Assembly: GCA_025363655.1 (NCBI GenBank)
Contig: JANYDK010000005.1
Location: forward strand, 1 to 62,669
From: Deltaproteobacteria bacterium
GTDB lineage: Bacteria > Myxococcota_A > Polyangia > Polyangiales > JADJMO01
DNA: 62,669 nucleotides
Direction of reading: 5' to 3'
Below the pieces are notes generated by a model that was given only the letters and a program-made list of their open reading frames with translations, ran no database searches and was not told where the DNA came from. This document shows positions 17,054-25,304 of this stretch, one piece after another. The stretch's first letter is position 1, and each line of letters opens with the position of its first letter. A program made the position numbers and the translations under genes.

Positions 17054-18229
17054 TCAGGGCGCCGGGTCGGGCTTCGGAGCTTTCGGTCCGAGCAGCTTGG
17101 CGTCGCCGTCGCAGAGCTGTTTGACGATCTCGTCGTAGAGGTAGTCGTACTTCGAGCGCACCTCTTCGGGGACGCGCTGGGCGTACGTCTGCTTGGTCAA
17201 CATGAAGTCCTCGTAGAGACGAGTCCACATGTCCTTCTTCTTCTTGCCCTCTTCCACTTCTTCCACATGATAGAGCTTGATTTCCGAGACGAAGAGCCGC
17301 GCGACGCGACGCGCTTCGGCGTGCGCCGGATCGGTCTTCTCGAAGTCGGCAGTCGACGAGACGCCGTCTCGCTTGGCGAGAATGCGCGCGAGGGCCGCCG
17401 CACGACGCTCCTCCGCGGTCATCCCCGCCGTGTCGGGAACTCTCTGCGGCTCGGCCTTCTTCGCCTTCGGTTCGGACTTCGCATCGATCTCGACCGGCTC
17501 GGGCTTGGGCTTCGGCTCGGGTTTCGGCTCCGGCTCGGGCTTCGCAGCAGCGGCAGCCTTCTTCGCCTCTTCGGCCTTGCGTGCGTCTTCCGCTTTGCGC
17601 GCCTCTTCGGCGGCCTTCTTCGTCTGCTCGACCTTGCGGGTCTCTTCGGCCTTGCGCGCTTCGTCGACCGCACGGCGCGTCTCTTCCGCGCGACGCTCGG
17701 TCTCTTCGGCTTTCTTCGCCTCTTCGGCCTTGCGCGCTTCCTCCGCCTTTTTTGCCTTTTGCGCCTCTTCCGCCGCCTTCGCAGCCAGCGCCTCTTCCTC
17801 GTCGGCCTTGCGCTTCTCCTCCGCCTCGCGCGCCTCGCGCGCCTCGCGCGCCTCGCGCTCTTCCGCTTCGGCCTTGCGCGCCTCACGCTCGGCCTCGTCG
17901 GCCTTGCGCTTCTCTGCTTCTTCGCCGGCCTTGCGCTTCGCGTCTTCGTCGGCCTTCTTCGCGTCGTCGGCCTTCTTCTGGCGCGCGCGCTCGGCTTCTT
18001 CTTCACGCGCCCGCTGCGCAGCATCTTCGTCCGCTGCTGAATCCTTGGCGCGCGGCTTCACGGCCGGTCCAGGCTTCGACGACGGCCCCGCCTTCAGCGG
18101 CGGGCTCGGACGAGACGAGTCGCGCGGCAACGGCGGTGCCTCTTTGCTCGCGGATTTCCGCGTCAGCAAGAAGATGCCGAGCAACACGACGACGACGGCG
18201 ATACCAATGAGAACCGGGAGGGGAAGCAT
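17054..18229 (-). CDS. TolA-like membrane-anchored coiled-coil protein
   Basis: 391 residues. An N-terminal membrane helix (about 3-24) is followed by a Pro/Ser linker and then a very long charged helix (about 60-240) made of Ala/Glu/Lys/Arg heptad-like repeats (KKAEEARKAEEA type). A Pro/Lys linker and a compact C-terminal domain (about 280-380, rich in Tyr and charged residues) complete it. The layout resembles TolA or IncA-like periplasm-spanning proteins, but the C-terminal domain is not a recognisable TolA domain III and no tol genes are nearby. Composition alone makes homology calls unreliable. Confidence 0.65.
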   Translation of the reverse strand: MLPLPVLIGIAVVVVLLGIFLLTRKSASKEAPPLPRDSSRPSPPLKAGPSSKPGPAVKPRAKDSAADEDAAQRAREEEAERARQKKADDAKKADEDAKRKAGEEAEKRKADEAEREARKAEAEEREAREAREAREAEEKRKADEEEALAAKAAEEAQKAKKAEEARKAEEAKKAEETERRAEETRRAVDEARKAEETRKVEQTKKAAEEARKAEDARKAEEAKKAAAAAKPEPEPKPEPKPKPEPVEIDAKSEPKAKKAEPQRVPDTAGMTAEERRAAALARILAKRDGVSSTADFEKTDPAHAEARRVARLFVSEIKLYHVEEVEEGKKKKDMWTRLYEDFMLTKQTYAQRVPEEVRSKYDYLYDEIVKQLCDGDAKLLGPKAPKPDPAP

Positions 18230-18258
18230 CGGAGACTGGCCTTCCGAAAGAGGGTCGT

Positions 18259-18288
18259 CGGCAGACGCCCAGCGATCCTAGTCTGCCG
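18259..18288. other. Inverted repeat upstream of the coiled-coil gene
   Basis: CGGCAGAC, 14 bases, GTCTGCCG: an 8-bp perfect stem, 30-60 bases ahead of the gene starting at 18229 on the minus strand. It has no T-tract. It may be a leader hairpin or mark the edge of the decayed region to its right. Confidence 0.4.
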
Positions 18289-18539
18289 AAGACCCGGGCC
18301 GTTGGGCAATCAAGTAGCTGAAGTGACCTCAGCCCGCGCCGGGGTCCGTGCTCGTGCTTACGCCCGCGCCTGAGCCCCGATCTCCTCTCGAGGTCAGTTT
18401 TGAGCCCGCATTGCGTTCGCGCGTCGTGGCAGCGTATTCGCGTGGGGCGTTGCACCGCAGATGCGGGAAGCCCCCTACCCCGCCCCTTCCCCGGGGAGCC
18501 CCCAGCTCTCCCAGACCTATGACGCGGACGAGATGCGGT

Positions 18540-18745
18540 GGTGACGACCAGCATGTCGCGACCAGCGGCCATGTCTCCCCGCGATGACGACCGGGACGCT
18601 GCTGCCAATGGCCGTGATACCCGGGAATGACGACCATCGATCCGGGCTTGCGTGGTCCTCATCCGCGGCGGTCACGAGCCTCACGGCCGGGGGTGACAGT
18701 CATTCTTCCCGAGGTGACCATCATGATCCCAGGTCCGGTGGCCAT
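18540..18745. repeat. Degenerate short direct/inverted repeat tract
   Basis: The tract contains several diverged units of the form GTGAC/ATGAC-N-CCCGGG, some on each strand (for example GATGACGACCGGG, GAATGACGACCATCGATCCGGG, GGGTGACAGTCATTC, GAGGTGACCATCATGATCCC). Spacing is irregular, about 25-40 bases. No convincing protein is encoded. With the integrase relic on its right it fills most of the gene-free stretch 18230-18917; bases 18300-18530 show nothing recognisable. Confidence 0.5.
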
Positions 18746-18764
18746 AGTCGGTGGGAGTGGCGGC

Positions 18765-18917
18765 CGTTATCAAACGGCTTCGCCTTGCCGATGCCGCGGT
18801 CGGGCGGCGCGATGCCGCTGCAGGGGTTGTCGGGGCGCACGCGGAGGTCGCGCCGCTTGCCGACGGACGCGTCCCGAAACATCCCATAGGCCGTGGCCCA
18901 GCTCTTGGAGTCGGCCT
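18765..18917 (-). pseudogene. Tyrosine recombinase (integrase) relic
   Basis: One minus-strand frame reads SKSWATAYGMFRDA, then RRDLRVRPDNPCSGI and PPDRGIGKAKPF. This is the characteristic core-binding-to-catalytic linker of a family of myxobacterial phage-type integrases (pattern ...RDLRVRxDNP...PPxRG..KAK...). Neither the N-terminal domain nor the catalytic Arg, His-x-x-Arg and Tyr motifs are present, and the frame soon becomes unrelated. It abuts the stop codon of the beta-helix gene, so it is a fragment left by a lost or rearranged mobile element. Confidence 0.7.
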
Positions 18918-20633
18918 TCACGGCCCAGTGATCGTCCCGCCGTCGGACTTCGTCGGGCCGGTGATTTTCGTCTTCTTCAGGACGATCGTGCCCGACTTCG
19001 CGAGGACCGCCGCGTAGTCGGCGGAGACGGACCCACGCGTCATCGTGATCGACGATGAGCCGCGCACCGTCGCGCCCTCGGACACCGCCTTCACGGTCGT
19101 GTCGTCGGCGGTGATCGTCCCGCCATTGTCGGCGAGGAGCCCATCGTGCCCCTCTAGCGTGCACGAATTCAGGTGCGCGGATGGCGGGGCGTTCGTGGCC
19201 GGTGACTTGTTCAAAACGTACAGCGCGAGGCCCACCTTCAGGTCGGTGACGATATGGGCGTCCTTCGCGTCGAGCGTGGAGCCGGTGCGGATCGAGACTG
19301 CCGAGAACCCGAAGCCGGTGAAAGTCCCACGCGTGAGTACGATCTTGCTGTCGACCGTCGCGGACAACGCCTCGCCCTGCACGGCGATCGTCGCGTCCTC
19401 GAGGTCGACCGTCCCGTGGTCGCAACGAAGGCCTTGAGAGCTGATGTTCGTCCCCGTGACCGCGAGCCGGTTCGCCTTGAGCGAGCCGCCAAAGACGGTG
19501 ACGCCTGCGGATATGGATGCATGCTTTCCCATGTCGATAGTGGCATCCACGGCGTCGACGGCGCAGTCGCTGACCGAGAGATTCGTGGCGACCATCTTCT
19601 CGAGTTTCATCGTGCCCTTCTGGCTGCAGCCGATGCTCCCGTCGACGGTGAGCCCCGTCGCGGTGACCTTCGAGTGGGACGCCGAGAGCGCGCTGCCGCC
19701 GTTCGCCTCTCGAGCGCCATGCAAGGTGGTCTTCTTGAAATCGGCGACGGTGGGCGTGTGGTTGGAGTCGAAGGTGTCGACGAGCCTCACCGCCGTGGCG
19801 TCGGTGTCGGTTCCGTCAATCGTCGAGTCCTCGAACGCGAGCTTCGCGCCGGCCGCATCGACCACGTACCCGTGCGTTCCCGTCATGCGGAGCGTGGAGT
19901 TCTTCACGGTCAGCGCGCCCTTTCGGACACCGATCGTGACCCCCGTGTCGTAGACCAATTCGAGCGTCGAGTTGGTAATCGTCAGATCGCAGTCCTCCGA
20001 GACCTCGATGAGCTGCTTGCCGGTGATCTTCACCTGCACGCCATCGAGCGTGACCTTGCCATGGCAGACCCACGGGAAGGTCTGCCCACCGGCGGTCATC
20101 GTGGTCGGCACGCTCGGCGTGGTCGTGGCCGACGGCGTGGTCGTGGTGGACGGCGTGGGGGCTGCGACCGAGGGCTTCTCTCCGAGCGCGACGGCGATCG
20201 GCGCGTAGAAGCCGTCGTTTTCTGGGAGCGGCGCCGCGGCGCCTTGCGCGGCGAGATCGGAGCGGAGCGCGTCGTAGCTCGGATCGGGGTGGAGCTTCGT
20301 GGCGAACGCGATGCTCAGGCGCGCGGTCGCGAGGTCGCCCATCTGGCGCAGGACGACGGCGAGATCGTAGTAGACGAGCGCGCGAGAGATCGGATCGGCC
20401 GTCTCGGCGACGCGCACGGCCTCGCGCATCTCGTCGCGCGCGTCGGTCACTTTGTGCGTGTCCTGCCATCGATAGAACGCCGCGCGGCAGTGCGGCGCGG
20501 CGTCGCCGGTGCAGGGCAGCCACGGCCAGCGCGCGACGATCACGCCCTTGCTCTGGACGTTGACCTCGTAGCTGGTCACGCACGCCGTCGCGCCGAACGA
20601 CGCGGCGACGAAGACAAACGGAAGGACGCGCAT
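18918..20633 (-). CDS. Lipoprotein with right-handed beta-helix repeats
   Basis: 571 residues. An N-terminal signal with a lipobox-like ATAC is followed by a helical, TPR-like region (about 45-125), a Thr/Pro-rich linker (about 155-185) and a long C-terminal region of repeated short strands. These include VKNSTLRMTG, FEDSTIDGTD and FKKTTLHGAR and are rich in Thr, Asp, Asn and Gly, the pattern of pectate-lyase-like parallel beta-helices. No catalytic residues were identified; binding or surface display is as likely as carbohydrate cleavage. The stop codon lies directly against the integrase relic, so the present C-terminus may not be the ancestral one. Confidence 0.7.
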   Translation of the reverse strand: MRVLPFVFVAASFGATACVTSYEVNVQSKGVIVARWPWLPCTGDAAPHCRAAFYRWQDTHKVTDARDEMREAVRVAETADPISRALVYYDLAVVLRQMGDLATARLSIAFATKLHPDPSYDALRSDLAAQGAAAPLPENDGFYAPIAVALGEKPSVAAPTPSTTTTPSATTTPSVPTTMTAGGQTFPWVCHGKVTLDGVQVKITGKQLIEVSEDCDLTITNSTLELVYDTGVTIGVRKGALTVKNSTLRMTGTHGYVVDAAGAKLAFEDSTIDGTDTDATAVRLVDTFDSNHTPTVADFKKTTLHGAREANGGSALSASHSKVTATGLTVDGSIGCSQKGTMKLEKMVATNLSVSDCAVDAVDATIDMGKHASISAGVTVFGGSLKANRLAVTGTNISSQGLRCDHGTVDLEDATIAVQGEALSATVDSKIVLTRGTFTGFGFSAVSIRTGSTLDAKDAHIVTDLKVGLALYVLNKSPATNAPPSAHLNSCTLEGHDGLLADNGGTITADDTTVKAVSEGATVRGSSSITMTRGSVSADYAAVLAKSGTIVLKKTKITGPTKSDGGTITGP

Positions 20634-20662
20634 CGGTGGATGCTACTCAAAGGCACCGTCGC

Positions 20663-21430
20663 TCACCCGGATTCGGCATAGGTCCTCGTCAGCGCCCCGA
20701 CGAGCTCGTCACTGGCCTTCCACGCATCGATGGTGGCCGCGAACGACTTCCCGACGGCTTGAAGGTCATTGGTCGGTAGTGCGCGGGCGAGGTCGTGATT
20801 GTGCTTCGCACCGAAACAGACCGCGTCCTTCGGCTTCGGGACTTCGTCCAGCTCGGCGCGATTGGCGCGCCACGTCTCGAAGCGTTCGACGTGCCTGCCG
20901 CAACCGCTCTTGCACATCTCCTTCGCCAGGTCGGCGCTCTGATAGAGCCAGGCCTCGATGCTGTAGAACGGCACCAGCGCGAGCAGTCGACCTTTGGCCT
21001 CGGCGATGCGCTGGCTCACGTTCTCTCGAGATGGGACGCGGTGAACGCTTGGGGCGTTCATCACTTGCTCGACTTTGGCCACGAACAGCCGGAAGTCTGC
21101 CTCGTGGGTGCTGCTTGCTCGGTCCGACCAAGTGGCGTCTCCATCGAAGTGGAAGACGACGAAGCTCGCGGGCGTGCTGAAGAGCTGCGAGGCGATCGTC
21201 CGTCGAAGATCGCGGAGCAGTCGTTCGTCTGCGTCCGCCCGGGACCGCCAAACGCTGGGCTGCACGGCGCGACGCAGCCGCGCCTCGGGCAGCGGCTCGA
21301 AGCTCACCCCTTCGCGAACGCGGACCTCGGGGACGATGAGGCGAAAGATGTGCTCGGTGACGGCCTCAATCGTGTCGTGGCCATCTTTGTCCTCCGTGAG
21401 GATGAGCACCGAGACCAACGGCGGCATCAC
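20663..21430 (-). CDS. Toprim-like putative nuclease, partner of the upstream ATPase
   Basis: 255 residues with no strong family match. Several features suggest a Toprim-type fold: a first strand ending in an acidic residue (VLILTEDKDG, Glu13), a later strand ending in Asp-x-Asp (FHFDGD, Asp96 and Asp98), and YSIEAWLY (Glu159), which resembles the E-A-W element of RloB/DUF4276-type proteins. The start is GTG 21430, overlapping the ATPase stop by four bases, or ATG 21427, sharing one base; either way the two genes are translationally coupled. An SMC-like ATPase with a Toprim-like effector matches the plan of OLD-, PARIS- and RloAB-type antiphage modules. Role is inferred from this architecture. 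Confidence 0.6.
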   Translation of the reverse strand: MMPPLVSVLILTEDKDGHDTIEAVTEHIFRLIVPEVRVREGVSFEPLPEARLRRAVQPSVWRSRADADERLLRDLRRTIASQLFSTPASFVVFHFDGDATWSDRASSTHEADFRLFVAKVEQVMNAPSVHRVPSRENVSQRIAEAKGRLLALVPFYSIEAWLYQSADLAKEMCKSGCGRHVERFETWRANRAELDEVPKPKDAVCFGAKHNHDLARALPTNDLQAVGKSFAATIDAWKASDELVGALTRTYAESG

Positions 21431-22686
21431 CAGAGACCCGTCGTCCGGAGGATTTCGCCGACGTGCTGAATGCCGGCGTCGTAGGCACGGTAGAAGACGG
21501 TGGCTTCGCGGTCGCTGAGGTTCGACCAGACCATTTCGCCATTCTCTGACGTGCAGCGAATGAGGCGGCGCTTGGCGTCTTCGAGAGACGAGAACGGGAC
21601 GTGGTCGAGGAGGAGGGGGTTTTGGCTGGCGAGGAAGCGTTGACGGCCAGTCGTCAATCGTAGGACGTCCTCGATCATCTCGTGATGAAGGCCATTCACA
21701 AGCTCATCGGCCACTACGGCTTCGTTGCCTAGCGCCAGATAGTGGTGCAGGGCAAACAATCGCTTCTGGCCGAAACTGAGGTGCTCACTCGGCACGACCT
21801 GGCGAGCGGCCGTCGTGAAATGAAACTCCAAAGGACCGAACATCGCGGCGGTCCCGTCGCTCGAACGATCCAACGCCTTCCGAGACATTGTGAGGCTCGC
21901 TTCGGCGAAGCCTAGCGAGGCAGCCGATGTGCGTAGGAACTCCAGCTCTTTGAACTGAAGTCTCTCATCAACTGGCAGGGCGCGGGCTCCGGGTAGGAGG
22001 GCCTCGCCGGTGATACCAAGCCAGAAGTCTTCTGGCATGAAGAGGGCCATGACCGCGTTGGTAACGACCCTGTTGGTCTCGTCCACAAACACCTTGAGTC
22101 GGTTGGATTCCGCCACCAATCTGTCAAAATACCCCAGGGCCTCATCGAACCGTACGAGAGTATGACTCGGCAGGATCGGCACGAGTTTTCGCGGGGAGAG
22201 CCTTGAGTGAATCGCCAGCATGACGACGAGATGAATGCCGTCTCTAGGGTCGAATTCTATTCGCTCTGAGGGCGAGTCGTCGACGAAGACGGCGCCGTTG
22301 TCTTCGATACGTACGGCGACGCGTTCAGAAATTCCGTCGATCGCGACGGTCGCTTGCGCGGTGAAGCTTCCTTTGAGAGCGTGGACAAGGCCGTTGGGTC
22401 GAATCGTGCCCGTTCGCTTCGGGTCTGCCTGATTCGAGATGTGGTAGCCCACCGATCCCCAGAACACGGCCAACTTGATTTCCAAATCGAGGTCTTCGGC
22501 GCCGAGACGGTTAAAGTCACCCGACACACACGCCGCGACCAACTCCAACAGCGTCGTCTTCCCCGTCCCATTCACTCCGAGCAGCACGTTCCAGTCATCG
22601 TCGAAGTGGAGCTCGGTCCCCGGCCGGACATGCCGGTACTTGTTCACCTTGAGCCACTCCAGCCGGTATCCGCGCTGCTCGGTCAT
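21427..22686 (-). CDS. ABC/SMC-type AAA ATPase (AAA_15/AAA_21-like), putative defence
   Basis: 419 residues. It opens like OLD-family and AAA_15/AAA_21 ATPases: a short strand (YRLEWLKVNKYRHV), then Walker A GVNGTGKTT (37-45). The ABC signature LSFGQKR lies near residue 310, Walker B-like VVADELVNGLH near 335, and the switch region FLASQNPLLLDHV follows. All parts of an ABC-type head domain are present without an SMC-length coiled coil. Third codon positions are visibly less GC-rich than in flanking genes, which suggests horizontal transfer. It is coupled to the Toprim-like gene at 20663-21430. Confidence 0.75.
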   Translation of the reverse strand: MTEQRGYRLEWLKVNKYRHVRPGTELHFDDDWNVLLGVNGTGKTTLLELVAACVSGDFNRLGAEDLDLEIKLAVFWGSVGYHISNQADPKRTGTIRPNGLVHALKGSFTAQATVAIDGISERVAVRIEDNGAVFVDDSPSERIEFDPRDGIHLVVMLAIHSRLSPRKLVPILPSHTLVRFDEALGYFDRLVAESNRLKVFVDETNRVVTNAVMALFMPEDFWLGITGEALLPGARALPVDERLQFKELEFLRTSAASLGFAEASLTMSRKALDRSSDGTAAMFGPLEFHFTTAARQVVPSEHLSFGQKRLFALHHYLALGNEAVVADELVNGLHHEMIEDVLRLTTGRQRFLASQNPLLLDHVPFSSLEDAKRRLIRCTSENGEMVWSNLSDREATVFYRAYDAGIQHVGEILRTTGLW

Positions 22687-22783
22687 CGCCCGCGGAGCAT
22701 CGCACGCACGCCGACGGCCCGCAAAAACAAGCGTCCGTCGACCCTCTTGATTTACCGGCCTGCCATTTCATACCCGCCCGCCC

Positions 22784-23300
22784 ATGGCAAACCCCAAGTC
22801 CCCGAAGACGACCAAGGTCCAGGCCGGCGCGCATCAACGCCGTCACCGACATCGGCCTGCGCCGCACGTTCGAGCACACGCTCGACATCGCGACCGGCTT
22901 GGCTATGGCGAGCGCTGACGCGAAGCTCGCCGCCACGCTCGGCGAGGTTCACCTGAGCGGCGCGGAGGCAGAGGGACTCGCCCGCGACGCGCTCCATCTC
23001 CTCGACGAGATCGCCGATCGCGATGCCAAAGACGCAGCTGCCCGGGCAGCCGTCGCCGCCGTCGACGCCACCGATCAGGAGATCCGCGAGCACCTGGCGA
23101 GCATCTCGTTGATCCTGCGTGCAGCAGGTAGCGAAGCAGCCCGCCATGTCAGGGTGAATCGGGCCGTCGGGATGGACGCACTGGAGACCGGCGGCACACG
23201 TCAGCGCGGCGATGCCTCCACAGGTGGCGGGCAGGCGACGGAGATCTTCGATGGCGCAACGCAAGGTAAGGACGTGGGCGCCGGCGATGGGGGAGCGTGA
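22784..23300 (+). pseudogene. Frameshifted helical protein of unknown function
   Basis: An ATG at 22784 opens MANPKSPKTTKVQAG. After about base 22826 the coding signal jumps to another frame, which reads RINAVTDIGLRRTFEHTLDI and continues as an Ala/Glu-rich helical protein to a TGA at 23298-23300. Both parts have GC-rich third positions and sensible composition, so this is best read as one gene with an indel near 22826. Alternatively the second part starts at ATG 22899 and is intact (133 residues). No family was recognised. It is divergent from the ATPase gene. Confidence 0.5.
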
Positions 23301-23648
23301 AGGTTTCATCGTGCGACGAGCGCTCTGGAAATGCATTGCGCAACTGCGCCCAGGCGAGGCGCTCGGCCGAATTGGTCGAATGGCTCGACTTTGGCCGCGT
23401 GCACGTCACTTCCGCTGACCAGCCCACGCGATCTTCGATGCATGACGATGCATCGGCGCGTCCGTCACCAGAGTTGCATGAATGTGCTCTCTTTCACGCT
23501 CCCCGCTCGCCGGCGCCCTCGTCTCCAAACTCGCGCGACGCCGGAGAGGGGGCCGCTGTCACCTCACCTCTCGGTCGTTCAGGGCGAGGTCTGCGGGGGC
23601 TGCCGCGTCGGAGAGCTCCGTAGGTTGACCTCGAGATGAGATGAGTGC
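23301..23648. other. Gene-free stretch
   Basis: About 350 bases separate the decayed gene from the deaminase stop. Only short frames without coding character are present; no tRNA, promoter pair or strong hairpin was seen. It probably marks the right edge of the 18.5-23.3 kb accessory region. Confidence 0.4.
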
Positions 23649-25025
23649 TCAAGCCCCTCTCGCAGCCGCTTCCCTCCCCGACAAAACCTCGCTCCTCGCC
23701 CCCCAGGCCGCCTCCCGCAACTCCCGCTCCCCCTCTTCCCCCAGCCCGGCCCTCTCCCGCACCCAGGCCACCTCATCCGCCAGCCGCGTCCCGAAGAGCC
23801 CCGGATCGTCGCTCGCGACCACCACGCGCAATCCCTCCCGCAGAAAACGCGGCGCAGGATGATGGGTCGGATTGGTGAGGCCGCCGATGCGGAGGTTCGA
23901 CGTCGGGCAGACCTCGATGACGGCGCCGGCGCGGCGGACGGCGGCCATCGCCACCGATTGGCGGGCGTGGACCTCGCGCAGGCGACTTTCGTCGTAGGCG
24001 TGCGTGATGCGCTCGTCCGTAGGGCGCGCGCGGAGACGAACGGCTTCCTCCGCGAGGGCCGAACGATCGACGATTACGCCTGATTTTCCGAGCGATTCGT
24101 GATGCAGCAGATCGTACTCGATTTGATCGAGCCGCTCTTCGACGCTCTCGTCTCTGGTGTGCACGCCGTAGGCGCTCGGTTCGACGCCGAGCGCGATCGC
24201 GTGACCAAGACGGTGCGCGCCGGCTTCCGCGGACTCTTGCACCCAGCGCACGGCGCTCTCGAGGGACTTGTCTCCGAAGCTCTCGCCCACGTGGTAGAGA
24301 ATCGAGAGCGCGCGCTCGGGGTGCGCCTCGTTGTGGGCGTGGACCGCGGCGAAGAAGGCGCGCTGCTTCTTCGGCGGATGGCCCTCTTCGAAGAAGCAGA
24401 AGTCGACGCCGGTGAGCGCTTCGCCGTGGGCGCCGAGCGCGTGCTTCTGCACGATTTCCCAGTGCGGCCAAGGGTCTTCGCGGGGCAAGCTGACGGCGAG
24501 GCGACGGGTGATGCCCGACGCGAGGGGCGCGCTGTACTGACGAAGCAAGGTATCGACCGTGCGATCGACGAAGCGATCGGGGGCCGCCTTGCCGAAGAAC
24601 ATGCGCTGCTCCGCGTAGCCGATGCCTTCGCTCGCTTGATCGTCGGCGATGCGCGCGGCGACCTCGGCGATCTCCTCGATGGCGGCCGTCTCGCGGACCT
24701 CGTCGTTCTCGCGATAGGCGCGGCCGACGATGCTGGCGGCGATGATCAAATCGAACTTCGCCTGAAAGCGCGCGAAGCTCCCAGCGTCGGCGTCGCCGAA
24801 CTCGAACACCTCGCGGAAGGCGTCGCGCACCGTCGGGTCGCCCTGGCGGTGACGCTCCACGAGAGCGCGTGCAGGGGACTCGTCGCCGAACGCGCGGAAG
24901 AAGCCCGGCTCGTAGCGCTCCCAGGCGACGGCCGGATGACGCGCCAGCATGTCGAGGACGTGGTCGCTGCGAAGGCACCCGTAGAGGTGGAGGTGAAGCT
25001 CGGCGAGCCTATTTTTCTCGGTCAT
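23649..25025 (-). CDS. Adenosine deaminase-family amidohydrolase
   Basis: 458 residues. The metal site is seen as ELHLHLYG (first two His), HVGES (His and catalytic Glu), HRLGHAIAL (His) and SDDPGLFGT (Asp pair), the order found in adenosine/AMP deaminases. The usual acidic residue after HLHL is Tyr here. It should deaminate adenosine or a related purine in the cytosol, but the substrate is not certain. ATG 25025 starts inside the stop of the small lipoprotein gene (ATGA overlap), making an operon with the lipoprotein and methyltransferase genes upstream. Confidence 0.85.
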   Translation of the reverse strand: MTEKNRLAELHLHLYGCLRSDHVLDMLARHPAVAWERYEPGFFRAFGDESPARALVERHRQGDPTVRDAFREVFEFGDADAGSFARFQAKFDLIIAASIVGRAYRENDEVRETAAIEEIAEVAARIADDQASEGIGYAEQRMFFGKAAPDRFVDRTVDTLLRQYSAPLASGITRRLAVSLPREDPWPHWEIVQKHALGAHGEALTGVDFCFFEEGHPPKKQRAFFAAVHAHNEAHPERALSILYHVGESFGDKSLESAVRWVQESAEAGAHRLGHAIALGVEPSAYGVHTRDESVEERLDQIEYDLLHHESLGKSGVIVDRSALAEEAVRLRARPTDERITHAYDESRLREVHARQSVAMAAVRRAGAVIEVCPTSNLRIGGLTNPTHHPAPRFLREGLRVVVASDDPGLFGTRLADEVAWVRERAGLGEEGERELREAAWGARSEVLSGREAAARGA

Positions 25026-25303
25026 TTGCACTCCGGGAGGGGCGGCTTCTTCGAGGCTTCGAGGAGCTTGCGGTAGCCGACGAGCGTCTGCCGGCAGGTG
25101 GTCTCGCTGGCGCTGTCGAGGTCGAAGCCTTCGTCGCACGTTTGGCCGGTGGCCTTCTCGAAGGCGCGGCAACACTTCTTCGCCCGCTCGCACGGCGGGC
25201 CCTTGCTCGGATCGAGATCGTCGGTCGATGCGCGCTTGCAGGCGACGATGACTACGCCGAGCGCGGCGAAGGCGAGGACTCGGAGCGCCGAGTACACACG
25301 CAC
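25022..25303 (-). CDS. Small Cys-rich lipoprotein
   Basis: 93 residues. A hydrophobic signal ends in lipobox IVAC; the mature part carries six further Cys (pattern C...C..CC...C...C...C-like), suggesting disulfide bonds in the envelope. No family was recognised. The GTG start at 25303 is supported by a strong Shine-Dalgarno sequence (GAGGAGG on the minus strand, 25316-25310) six bases upstream. It overlaps the end of the methyltransferase gene slightly, and its own stop overlaps the deaminase start. Confidence 0.7.
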   Translation of the reverse strand: MRVYSALRVLAFAALGVVIVACKRASTDDLDPSKGPPCERAKKCCRAFEKATGQTCDEGFDLDSASETTCRQTLVGYRKLLEASKKPPLPECK

Positions 25304-25304
25304 G

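Noticed and set aside
17812-17832. CTTCTCCTCC match to the tRNA-Ser 3' end as a possible attachment site
   Set aside because: It lies within the coiled-coil gene's Glu/Lys codons and lacks the flanking T-arm sequence.
17560-17960. Repeats that could suggest a CRISPR or satellite array
   Set aside because: They are codon-level repeats of an Ala/Glu/Lys coiled coil, with no constant repeat/spacer pattern. No CRISPR array was seen anywhere in the window.
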